A stretch of 64,000 nucleotides of DNA from Reyranella sp. CPCC 100927 (GTDB lineage Bacteria > Pseudomonadota > Alphaproteobacteria > Reyranellales > Reyranellaceae), in contig NZ_VOHA01000001.1 in NCBI RefSeq assembly GCF_007859315.1, positions 496,001 through 560,000 on the forward strand, written 5' to 3'. Below are positions 34,393 to 41,573 of the stretch, piece after piece (the stretch's first letter is position 1; each line of letters starts with the position of its first letter). Both the position numbers and the translations under genes were made by a program. The notes under the pieces are model-generated. The model ran no database searches and was not told the origin of the DNA. It was given only the letters and a program-made list of their open reading frames with translations.

Positions 34393-35178
34393 ATGAACGA
34401 GCCAGCCAGGATGACCGCCCGCTTTGCGACGGGCACAGCGATTGTTGCCGGTGGATCCGGCGGCATCGGCGCCGAGATCTGTCGGGTGTTGGCACGGGCC
34501 GGTACCGACGTGGCGCTCACCTACCACAAGAACCGCGACCGGGCCGAAGCCGTGGCAGCCAGCGTGCGTGCCGAAGGTCGTCGTGCCGAAGCGGTGCAGG
34601 TGGATCTGACCGACGACAAGGCCGTGGCGCGTTTCGTGGCAGGCGCGGCAACGGCGTTCGGTGGCATTCACACGGCGATCTATGCCGCCGGTCCCTACAT
34701 CAATATGCGCCATATCAGCCGACTGGAGCCGTCGCTGTTTCGTGACACGGTCGGCACCGACGTGTTCGGCTGCTATCACTTCCTGCATGCCGCCCTGCCG
34801 CATCTGCGCCAATCGCGCGGTGTTGCCGCTGCGCTGGCAACACCGGCGGTCCGTCGTTATGCGGTCAAGGACGTGCTGTCCGCCGCACCCAAGGCCGCGA
34901 TCGAAGCGGTCATCAAGGGCATCGCCGCCGAGGAGGGACGCTTTGGCATCCGTGCCAATTGCATCGGCGTCGGCGTGATCGAGGACGGGATGTATCACGC
35001 GCTGCTGGCCACGGGCGACTTCGATGACCGCTTCCTGCAGGTGACGCGCGACACCGTTGCCTTGCGACGCCTCGGCTCGGCCCGCGAAATCGCCGACGCC
35101 GTCGAATTTCTGGTTTCGGATCGGGCCACGTACATTACCGGCCAGACCCTGATGGTGGATGGCGGGTTCGCCATGTAG
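34393..35178 (+). CDS. SDR family protein lacking the catalytic tyrosine
   Basis: A 261-residue SDR; ATG 34393 has AGGGA upstream at 6 nt. The Rossmann motif AIVAGGSGGIGAEICRVLARAG and the YAAGPY segment are normal, and SDRATYITGQTLMVDGGFAM is the FabG-like end. In the active-site helix the text is VLSAAPKAAIEAV: Lys167 is kept, but position 163, where Tyr of YxxxK belongs, is Ser. The Ser position 13 residues before that is Thr150. It may be a reductase with altered chemistry or a non-catalytic partner. It is the first gene of the SDR-hydrolase-nitroreductase operon, next to operator copy 3. Confidence 0.88.
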   Translation: MNEPARMTARFATGTAIVAGGSGGIGAEICRVLARAGTDVALTYHKNRDRAEAVAASVRAEGRRAEAVQVDLTDDKAVARFVAGAATAFGGIHTAIYAAGPYINMRHISRLEPSLFRDTVGTDVFGCYHFLHAALPHLRQSRGVAAALATPAVRRYAVKDVLSAAPKAAIEAVIKGIAAEEGRFGIRANCIGVGVIEDGMYHALLATGDFDDRFLQVTRDTVALRRLGSAREIADAVEFLVSDRATYITGQTLMVDGGFAM

Positions 35179-35203
35179 CGGCGCGGCCGACGGAGGCATG
35201 ACC

Positions 35204-36097
35204 ATGAGTGACCTGGAACGATTGATGGCGTTTCTGGCGCAGTTGCCGGCCGAGGCGACACTCGGTGCCAAACGCAAGGCCTACGATCGTGCCGAGAAGG
35301 CTTTCCCCCTGCCCGAGGGCGTGACCGTCCAGTCCTGCAACGACGGTGGCGTCGCGGGCGAGCGCCTCATCGTGCGCGATGCCGTCGACGGGCGGCGGTT
35401 GTTGTACCTCCATGGCGGCGGCTACGGCATCGGCTCGCCGCGCTCGCATCGCCATCTGGCGGCGGCGCTGGGCGTTGCCGCGCGTGCCGAGGTGTGGCTG
35501 CCGGATTATCGCCTGGCGCCGGAGCATCGGTTTCCCGCGGCAGTGGACGATGCGCTCGCCGTCTATCGTGCCGTGCTGGCTGGCTCGTCGCCGGACCGCA
35601 TCGCGATCGCGGGCGACTCGGCCGGCGGCGGCTTGACGGTTGCGACCGTGCTGGCGGCCCGCGCCGCAAATCTCAAGCTGCCGGCCGCGGCCGTCTGCCT
35701 GTCGCCGTGGGTCGATCTCACCTTCGGCCCCGATTCACCGGTGGCGCGTGCGGCGCATGCCGATCCGCTGGTCAAGTTCGATGAGATCTCGGCCTATGCC
35801 CATGCCTATCTCGGCGACACGCGGGCCGACGATCCGCTGGCATCACCGATCTTCGGTGATCTGAAGGGACTGCCGCCGTTGTTGATCCACGCCGGCTCGA
35901 CGGAAGCGCTGGTCTCCGATGCGACCCGCCTGGCGGAAGCCGCGCGCGGTGCCGGGGTTGATGTCACGTTGGAACTCGGTGAGGGTACGCCGCATGTCTG
36001 GCACTGGTTCTGGCCACGCCTGGATCTGGCGCGCGATGCCATCAAGAAGGTCGGGGTGTTCCTGGATGGTCACCTGGCTGGCGGGAAGGCGGCGTGA
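35204..36097 (+). CDS. Alpha/beta hydrolase, HSL family
   Basis: A 297-residue hormone-sensitive-lipase-type hydrolase. ATG 35204 is chosen because GGAGG lies 7 nt upstream; the ATG at 35198 is too close to that site. The oxyanion motif HGGG is at residues 70-73 (LYLHGGGYGIGSPRSH). The nucleophile is Ser139 in AGDSAGGG. Asp in DPLASPIFGDLKGLPPLLIHAG and His in GTPHVWHWF complete the triad. Members cleave short-chain esters and lactones. It has no signal peptide. It is the middle gene of a three-gene operon and may open an ester or lactone intermediate. Confidence 0.92.
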   Translation: MSDLERLMAFLAQLPAEATLGAKRKAYDRAEKAFPLPEGVTVQSCNDGGVAGERLIVRDAVDGRRLLYLHGGGYGIGSPRSHRHLAAALGVAARAEVWLPDYRLAPEHRFPAAVDDALAVYRAVLAGSSPDRIAIAGDSAGGGLTVATVLAARAANLKLPAAAVCLSPWVDLTFGPDSPVARAAHADPLVKFDEISAYAHAYLGDTRADDPLASPIFGDLKGLPPLLIHAGSTEALVSDATRLAEAARGAGVDVTLELGEGTPHVWHWFWPRLDLARDAIKKVGVFLDGHLAGGKAA

Positions 36098-36137
36098 CGC
36101 GCCATGGCGTGACCGACCCTCACGCTGAGGAGACTCC

Positions 36138-36848
36138 ATGAACGAGGTTTCGCCGCCGGTTTCGGCCGCATCGACGGCGCCCGATGACGTGCTCGACACG
36201 GTGTTGGCGCAACGCTACAGCTGCCGGGGGTTCCTGCCGCAGCAGGTCGCGCGGCCGACGATCGAGCGCATCCTGGAATTGGCGCAGCGCACGGCGTCGT
36301 GGTGCAATGCACAGCCCTGGCAGGTGACCGTGGCGTCGGGCGCGGCGACCGATCGCTTCCGTGACGCGCTGTACCGTCACGCCACCAGCAACCCGGCCGA
36401 CGCCGACATCCCGTTTCCGCGCGAGTATCGTGGCGTCTACCTGGCGCGTCGGCGCGAGTGCGGCTTCCAGCTCTATGACAGCGTCGGCATCAAGCGCGGC
36501 GATCGCGAGGCGTCGGGACGGCAGGGCCTGGAGAACTTCCGGCTGTTCGGCGCGCCGCACGTGGCGATCGTCACGTCGGACGAGGCGCTGGGCGTGTATG
36601 GCGCCGTGGATTGCGGCGCCTATGTCAGCACCTTCTGCCTGGCGGCCCGCAGCGTGGGCGTCGCCACGATTGCCCAGGCGGCGATCGCCTCGCAGTCCAA
36701 GTTCGTGCGCCGCCATTTCGGTCTCGGCGACGATCGTCTCGTCGTCTGCGCGATCTCGTTCGGCTACGAGGATGCGGCGCATCCCGCCAACGGCTTCCGC
36801 ACCCGCCGCGCCGCCGTGGCGGAAACCGCAACCTGGGTGGATGCGTAG
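36138..36848 (+). CDS. Nitroreductase family FMN oxidoreductase
   Basis: A 236-residue nitroreductase-fold protein. ATG 36138 has GAGGAGACT upstream. RYSCRGFLPQQVARPTIERILELAQRTASWCNAQPWQVTVASG is the FMN-binding N-terminal signature (R-S-x-R-x-F, W-x-N-x-QPW). GVYGAVDCGAYVSTFCLAARSVGVATIAQAAIA and ICAISFGYEDAAHPANGFRTRRA complete the fold. Such enzymes reduce nitroaromatics, quinones or enones with NAD(P)H, or recycle FMN. It is the last gene of the SDR-hydrolase operon, followed by a strong terminator. Confidence 0.92.
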   Translation: MNEVSPPVSAASTAPDDVLDTVLAQRYSCRGFLPQQVARPTIERILELAQRTASWCNAQPWQVTVASGAATDRFRDALYRHATSNPADADIPFPREYRGVYLARRRECGFQLYDSVGIKRGDREASGRQGLENFRLFGAPHVAIVTSDEALGVYGAVDCGAYVSTFCLAARSVGVATIAQAAIASQSKFVRRHFGLGDDRLVVCAISFGYEDAAHPANGFRTRRAAVAETATWVDA

Positions 36849-36880
36849 TTCCCTCTCCGGCGTGCGAGAGAGGAACAAAA

Positions 36881-36906
36881 GAAAGGCCCGCGTGCGCGGG
36901 CCTTTC
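36881..36906. terminator. Bidirectional intrinsic terminator
   Basis: A 12-bp perfect stem, with arms GAAAGGCCCGCG and CGCGGGCCTTTC around a TG centre and an A-rich stretch on its left. It serves the nitroreductase gene and the convergent phasin gene. Confidence 0.85.
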
Positions 36907-36932
36907 TGAACAACAACGCTACTGGTGAAGAC

Positions 36933-37373
36933 TTAGGCGGCCGGGGCTTCCGGCTTGGCGAACACGGTGCGCACGGCCTTGTCGCTGTCGGCATAGCTCT
37001 TGCGGATCACATCGGCGGTGGCGCGGAACTGCTCGACATTGGCCTTGCCGTAGTCGCGCAGGAAGTCGAGCTGCACGCCGATGGCGTCGCCCAGGCACTT
37101 CGCGCCGGCCAGCTTCTGGACCATGCCCAGCGTCGACTCGACGTTCTGGTAGGCACCCTGCATCAGGCTGCGGCCGACCAGGGCATAACCGTTCACCGAC
37201 ACATTGACGGCATCCTGCAGCGCGGTCGCGACCTTCTCGGCGCCGGAGTGCACGCTGGCGGCACGATCCTGGGCGGAGGCGGCGGTGCGCTGAACGAAAT
37301 CACGCGCGGCGGTGGGAATCTGGTAGAGGGCGTCGATCGCCGTGGCGGCGGGATTGGTCGTCTTGTCGGTCAT
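36933..37373 (-). CDS. Phasin family protein
   Basis: A 146-residue phasin that coats polyhydroxyalkanoate granules. ATG 37373 is preferred because GGAG lies 6 nt upstream; the ATG at 37385 overlaps its own purine tract. The protein is mostly amphipathic helix (AARDFVQRTAASAQDRAASVHSGAEKVATALQDAVNVSVNGYALVGRSLMQGAYQNVESTLGMVQKL), then FLRDYGKANVEQFRATADVIRKSYADSDKAVR, and ends in a Pro/Ala tail. It is cytoplasmic. Its upstream region carries TTGC/GCAA repeats of the kind bound by PhaR, the PHA-responsive repressor. Confidence 0.9.
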   Translation of the reverse strand: MTDKTTNPAATAIDALYQIPTAARDFVQRTAASAQDRAASVHSGAEKVATALQDAVNVSVNGYALVGRSLMQGAYQNVESTLGMVQKLAGAKCLGDAIGVQLDFLRDYGKANVEQFRATADVIRKSYADSDKAVRTVFAKPEAPAA

Positions 37374-37454
37374 GTCAGTCTCCATCCTCTCGATGAGCTA
37401 TGGGTTGCATCCCGTCCAAAGCGGCCCGGGTGATGCGTATATACATTGTCTTAT

Positions 37455-37487
37455 ATTGCATTGCAACATAAATTGTGCAGCGCAATA
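37455..37487. promoter_or_regulatory. Candidate PhaR-type operator of the phasin gene
   Basis: An AT-rich stretch containing ATTGCATTGCAACATA and, 4 nt on, TGTGCAGCGCAATATG. It has several TTGC/GCAA half-sites in inverted order, 82 nt from the phasin start. PhaR repressors of PHA producers bind TGC/GCA-rich sites at phasin promoters; the assignment here rests on that analogy. Confidence 0.45.
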
Positions 37488-37573
37488 TGAATGTTGCTGA
37501 AAGAAGTGAAACGCCAGGGATTACAGAGCGTTAGTGAAGTCTGTCTGCCATCATGCCAAGCGGTTGAGCCACC

Positions 37574-38845
37574 ATGACCGTCGTACCTTCCGATTCCACG
37601 GACCTTGATGCCGACCGGCTGCGTAGCCTGCGCCGGACCAAATGGACGGCCACCGGCCTGCTGGTGCTCTGTCTGGCAGTGCTCCTGGCAGCACGCCCTC
37701 TGGCGCGTGACAGCGTGCTGTTCGGTTTCGTGGTCGCCTTCGCGGAGGCGGCACTCGTGGGCGGCCTGGCCGACTGGTACGCCGTCGTGGCGCTGTTCAA
37801 GCGGCCACTGGGGCTGCCGATCCCGCATACCGCGATCATCTCCCGCAACCAGGCGCGTATCGGCGACAGCCTGGGCGACTTTATCGTCCGGCACTTCCTG
37901 GCGGCCGAGACGGTGTCGGCCAGAGTGCAGGAAGTCGACTTCGCGCGCCTGATCTCGGAATGGCTCAGCGACCGCCAGCGCAGCGATGATCTGGCGCGCT
38001 TCATTCTCAAGATGCTGCCGCAGGCCATGTCGTCGATCGAGGGTTCAGGCCTGCGGCCGTTCCTGGCCCGGCGCGTGGTGGATCAGCTGCGCGGTGTGGA
38101 GATGGCGCCACTCGCCGCCGGCATTCTCACTGCCTTCACCCATGATCGCCGCCACCAGCGCATTCTCGACGAGCTGCTCTCCGTCCTGCGCCAGATCCTC
38201 GGCAACCCCGAAACGCTCGACGCGATCCGCGACAAGATCCGCAACGAGCTGCCAACCCTGTTCAACCTGTTCCGCGCCGATGCCTACGTGCTGCGCAAGC
38301 TGGTGGGCTCGATGTCGGCCTTCCTGGAAGAAGTGGGCAAGGATGACGCGCATCCCGTGCGGCACGAATTCGATCGCTTCATTGCCGGCTTCATCACACG
38401 GTTGCGCGAGTCACCGGACTATGCCGAGCGCTTGGACAAATTGAAGACAGACCTGCTGGCGCGAGCGGAAATCCGCGATTTGGCCGACGGCATCTGGGAA
38501 AGCCTCAAGGCGTTCATCGATGAACAGGCGCATGCGCCCGACTCGCTGATCCAGGCGCCGTTGCGCAACCTGCTGATGGAAATCGGCCGCAACCTGCAGG
38601 ACGATCCACTGCTGCGCGGCGACATCAACCGCGGCATGGCGTCGGTGATCGAGACCTTCGTGGCGACGCACAAAGGCGCCATCGCGCTGTTCATCGCCGA
38701 CCAGGTGAAGTCGTGGGACGTCGACCAGCTGATTCGCATGTTCGAGCTGAATGTCGGCAAGGACCTTCAGTACATCCGCTTCAACGGCACGCTGATTGGC
38801 GGCTGCGCCGGCGTGGCGCTGCATGCGCTGGAACTGGTGATGTAG
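37574..38845 (+). CDS. DUF445 family membrane-associated protein
   Basis: A 423-residue protein of the DUF445/YjiN family. One hydrophobic segment (ATGLLVLCLAVLLAARPLA) is followed by LFGFVVAFAEAALVGGLADWYAVVALFKRPLGLPIPHTAIISRNQARIGDSLGDFIVRHFL, the family hallmark. A long helical region follows with an internal repeat of that arrangement, and a C-terminal hydrophobic end (NGTLIGGCAGVALHALELVM). It is probably anchored in the inner membrane. No function is established for the family. It is transcribed divergently from the phasin gene. Confidence 0.88.
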   Translation: MTVVPSDSTDLDADRLRSLRRTKWTATGLLVLCLAVLLAARPLARDSVLFGFVVAFAEAALVGGLADWYAVVALFKRPLGLPIPHTAIISRNQARIGDSLGDFIVRHFLAAETVSARVQEVDFARLISEWLSDRQRSDDLARFILKMLPQAMSSIEGSGLRPFLARRVVDQLRGVEMAPLAAGILTAFTHDRRHQRILDELLSVLRQILGNPETLDAIRDKIRNELPTLFNLFRADAYVLRKLVGSMSAFLEEVGKDDAHPVRHEFDRFIAGFITRLRESPDYAERLDKLKTDLLARAEIRDLADGIWESLKAFIDEQAHAPDSLIQAPLRNLLMEIGRNLQDDPLLRGDINRGMASVIETFVATHKGAIALFIADQVKSWDVDQLIRMFELNVGKDLQYIRFNGTLIGGCAGVALHALELVM

Positions 38846-38853
38846 AGGCGCCG

Positions 38854-38952
38854 TCATCCCGAGCGCCCCTTCGGCAGGCTCAGGAGAGGGATCTTCCGCG
38901 AGTGGCGCACCGTGCGTCTTCCGCGAAAGATCCCTCGCTGCGCTCGGGATGA
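38854..38952. repeat. Dispersed hairpin repeat
   Basis: The left arm TCATCCCGAGCG is interrupted by CCCCTTCGGCAGGCTCAGGA before AGGGATC. The right arm is CCCTCGCTGCGCTCGGGATG. The extra segment distinguishes it from the other copies. It separates the convergent DUF445 and hydrolase genes. Confidence 0.8.
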
Positions 38953-38961
38953 CGATCTTGC

Positions 38962-39738
38962 TCAATCCGGTCGGGTGGGGTCCGGGAAGACCATCGCGCG
39001 CCAGCCGGTGCGCTGGAACGGCTGCCAGCTGCCTTCGGGCTGGGCCAGGCGCTCGGCCACGGCATAGATGACCGCGGGGTTGTGGCCCAGGCCGCAGTGG
39101 CTGCCGGGGACCTCGATGTTTTCCGCCTGCGGGCCGGGCTGTTCGCGGCAGTTCTGCCAGGCACAGATGCCGTCCGAGCGGCTGTAGATCGCCGTCACCG
39201 GTACCGGCGGCGGTTGGCGCAAGGCGTGGACGAAGGCCGACTCGTGATCGGCGACCTTCTCGCCGCTGACCATTTCGAACACGCGCCAGGCATTTGTCGC
39301 CTTGGGGTGCCCGGCGAACGGACTGCCCAGGGTGATCACCGTGCGCACCGCCTCGGGCATCTCCTTGGCCAGCTCGCGGGCGAAGATGCCGCCCAGGCTC
39401 CAGCCCACCAGGCTGATCTTCTGACCGTAGCGCTGGTGCAGTTCACGCAGGCGGACCTGCATCATGGCCTGCACGCCGGGACGGGGGCCGAGATTGCGGC
39501 CCATGCCCCAGCCGTGCGCCTTGTATCCCTGGCCGTTGAGGAAGCCGCGCAGCGGGCGGGTCGAGACATCGCTGGCGATCAGCCCGGGCAATACCAGCAC
39601 GGGATGGCCATCGCCGCGCGGCGCCAGGGTCAGCATCGGCAATGACGCGGCGAACGCGCCCAGTTCCCACAGGGCTCGGCCTTCGAGCATCAACAGAGCG
39701 CGTGACGGTGGCTGAATGGCCTGAGCGGCGACCGACAT
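38962..39738 (-). CDS. Alpha/beta hydrolase (lipase-like)
   Basis: A 258-residue hydrolase from ATG 39738, with AGGA upstream at 8 nt. HPVLVLPGLIASDVSTRPLRGFLNGQGYKAHGWGMGRN gives the oxyanion and lid region. The nucleophile is Ser114 in LVGWSLGGIFARELA. TLGSPFAGHPKATNAW and VTAIYSRSDGICAWQNC lead to the acid residue, and VPGSHCGLGHNPAVIYAVAERL provides the His. Such lipases act on acylglycerols or related esters. It is downstream of the WS/DGAT gene on the same strand, 102 nt away, which suggests linked lipid turnover. No signal peptide is seen. Confidence 0.88.
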   Translation of the reverse strand: MSVAAQAIQPPSRALLMLEGRALWELGAFAASLPMLTLAPRGDGHPVLVLPGLIASDVSTRPLRGFLNGQGYKAHGWGMGRNLGPRPGVQAMMQVRLRELHQRYGQKISLVGWSLGGIFARELAKEMPEAVRTVITLGSPFAGHPKATNAWRVFEMVSGEKVADHESAFVHALRQPPPVPVTAIYSRSDGICAWQNCREQPGPQAENIEVPGSHCGLGHNPAVIYAVAERLAQPEGSWQPFQRTGWRAMVFPDPTRPD

Positions 39739-39840
39739 CCGGTGTGTCCTATCGTTATGTTGGCTGGGCGACCCGGGGGTGGGTCGGAAAGACCACACAG
39801 ACACTACTGTTACATAAATATGAAGACGCCGGCGTCATTT

Positions 39841-41319
39841 TCAAGGGCTGGCTGGCCGGCTGGCCCCTGCCGCGGCGTCTGGTCCCGGCGGCTTGGTTGG
39901 CAGGACGGCTGCCTTCAGTACCGCGAACTCCTCGATCACGAAATCGGCCAGTCGGCCGATATCGGGCACCGCGCGCTGGTCCGCCGTCAGTCCGAAATCG
40001 AGATGGCCCAGGTAGCTCTGCACCGTGAGATTCAGGGCGCAGCCGTGGGTGGGGATCGAGACCGGATACAGCGCCGCTACCTTGGCACCGGCGCCGTACA
40101 GCGGCACGTTGGGGCCGGGGACATTGGAAATGCAGACGTTGCATGACATCGGCAGGATGTCAGCCAATCCGGACTTGCCGTAAAGCTCGTTCAGGCCGCG
40201 GATCAGGATGGGAGCGCCGAAGAAGGCGTAATCCTGCGGTACGATGTCCTTGATGCCGGCGGCGACCTGCTTGGCATCGGCCGAAGAGGCCTGGATGGCC
40301 TTGATGCGGGCGACCGGGTCGTCGATGTGGGTGGCCAACCCGCACATCATGCCGGACACCTGGTTGTTCATGTCGGTGTTGCCCAGCTCACGCAGGGAAA
40401 TCGGCACAAAGGCGATCAGCTCCGACTGGGGCAGCTCGCCGCGTCCCAGCAGGTACCGCCGCAAAGCCCCAGCGCAGACCGCCATCACCACGTCGTTCAG
40501 TTTGCCGCCGGTCGCCTTGCCGACAGCCTTGGCCTCGGCCAGCGACAGCGACCGCGCCGCATAGGAGCGGTCACCGGTGATGGTGGCATTGAACGGCGTC
40601 TTGGGCGCCACCAGTTTGGGCAGCTCGCGTATCGGTGATTTGGGTAGGTACTGCGACAACGGCGCCCCACGCGGTACCTTGGGGAAGAACATGCTGGCGA
40701 CATTGCCCAGCACCTCCGGCGCCGACCGCCACATGTCGAGCTGGAAGCGCACCATACTGGTGACCAGGTCGCCGATCGGGTCGGGTCGGCTGGCGGTTGC
40801 CGGCTGGTTCGGCGTGGCTGGCGGCTTCACCTTCCGCGGCTCGGGGGTCAGGTCGTACATCGTGTTGGTGATCACCATGCCGGCACCGCCGTCGACTGCG
40901 GCGTGATGCACCTTCGAATAGAGCGCGACCTGGCCGTTGTGAATGCCGTCGATGGTGGTGAACTGCCACAGCGGCTGGTTGCGGTCGAGCTGCTGGGAAT
41001 GCAGGCGGGCGATCACCGCCTCGAGCTGCTCCATCGACCCGGGCGCCGGCAGCGTGATGTTGCGGAAATGGTAGGAAAGATCGAGGTCAGGCGCATCGAC
41101 CCAGGATGGGTGATGGATGTCGAGCAGCGTCGGCGACAGCTTCTTGCTGAAGATCGGCACCAGGTGCAAGCGGCTCACCAGCATGTCGCGATAGTTGTCG
41201 TGAAAGCTGCCCGTATAGCCCTCGGGCAGGTCGAACAGCGTGAAGCCGGCCACGTGCATCGGCGTTTCGGCTGTTTCCAGATACAGGAAATTGGCGTCTA
41301 TGCCGCCGAGTCGCGTCAT
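39841..41319 (-). CDS. WS/DGAT family O-acyltransferase
   Basis: A 492-residue wax ester synthase/acyl-CoA:diacylglycerol acyltransferase. The start LGGIDANFLYLETAETPMHVAGFTLFDLPEG is the family N-terminus. The active-site motif HHAAVDG is at residues 138-144. GGKLNDVVMAVCAGALRRYLLGRGELP (ND motif), VPISLRELGNTDMNNQVSGM and CNVCISNVPGPNVPLYGAGAKVAALYPVSIPTHG are the conserved C-terminal blocks. It makes neutral storage lipid from acyl-CoA and alcohols or diacylglycerol at the membrane face. It is divergent from the CYP102-type fusion, whose hydroxy products could be acceptors. Confidence 0.93.
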   Translation of the reverse strand: MTRLGGIDANFLYLETAETPMHVAGFTLFDLPEGYTGSFHDNYRDMLVSRLHLVPIFSKKLSPTLLDIHHPSWVDAPDLDLSYHFRNITLPAPGSMEQLEAVIARLHSQQLDRNQPLWQFTTIDGIHNGQVALYSKVHHAAVDGGAGMVITNTMYDLTPEPRKVKPPATPNQPATASRPDPIGDLVTSMVRFQLDMWRSAPEVLGNVASMFFPKVPRGAPLSQYLPKSPIRELPKLVAPKTPFNATITGDRSYAARSLSLAEAKAVGKATGGKLNDVVMAVCAGALRRYLLGRGELPQSELIAFVPISLRELGNTDMNNQVSGMMCGLATHIDDPVARIKAIQASSADAKQVAAGIKDIVPQDYAFFGAPILIRGLNELYGKSGLADILPMSCNVCISNVPGPNVPLYGAGAKVAALYPVSIPTHGCALNLTVQSYLGHLDFGLTADQRAVPDIGRLADFVIEEFAVLKAAVLPTKPPGPDAAAGASRPASP

Positions 41320-41573
41320 CGTGTCCTCCCGCGCCGGACGTCGGGCGTTTGGGCCACCCGTTAGCTTATCGTTGCCAGGCTGCGACGGCCATCTTCCTGC
41401 GAAACCGAACGGTCTTGCAAGGTCTGTCCTCTCGGCGTGAGGGGACGTCTCGCCAAAGAGGACCGAATCAGCCTAGTCTTGCCAGGCTGAAGTACGGCCC
41501 GGCGAGCGATCGTCGGGTTGCAAGAAAGCGCGTCAGGCAGCTCAGGACGTGTAAAGGCAGTAGGGAGGATACG

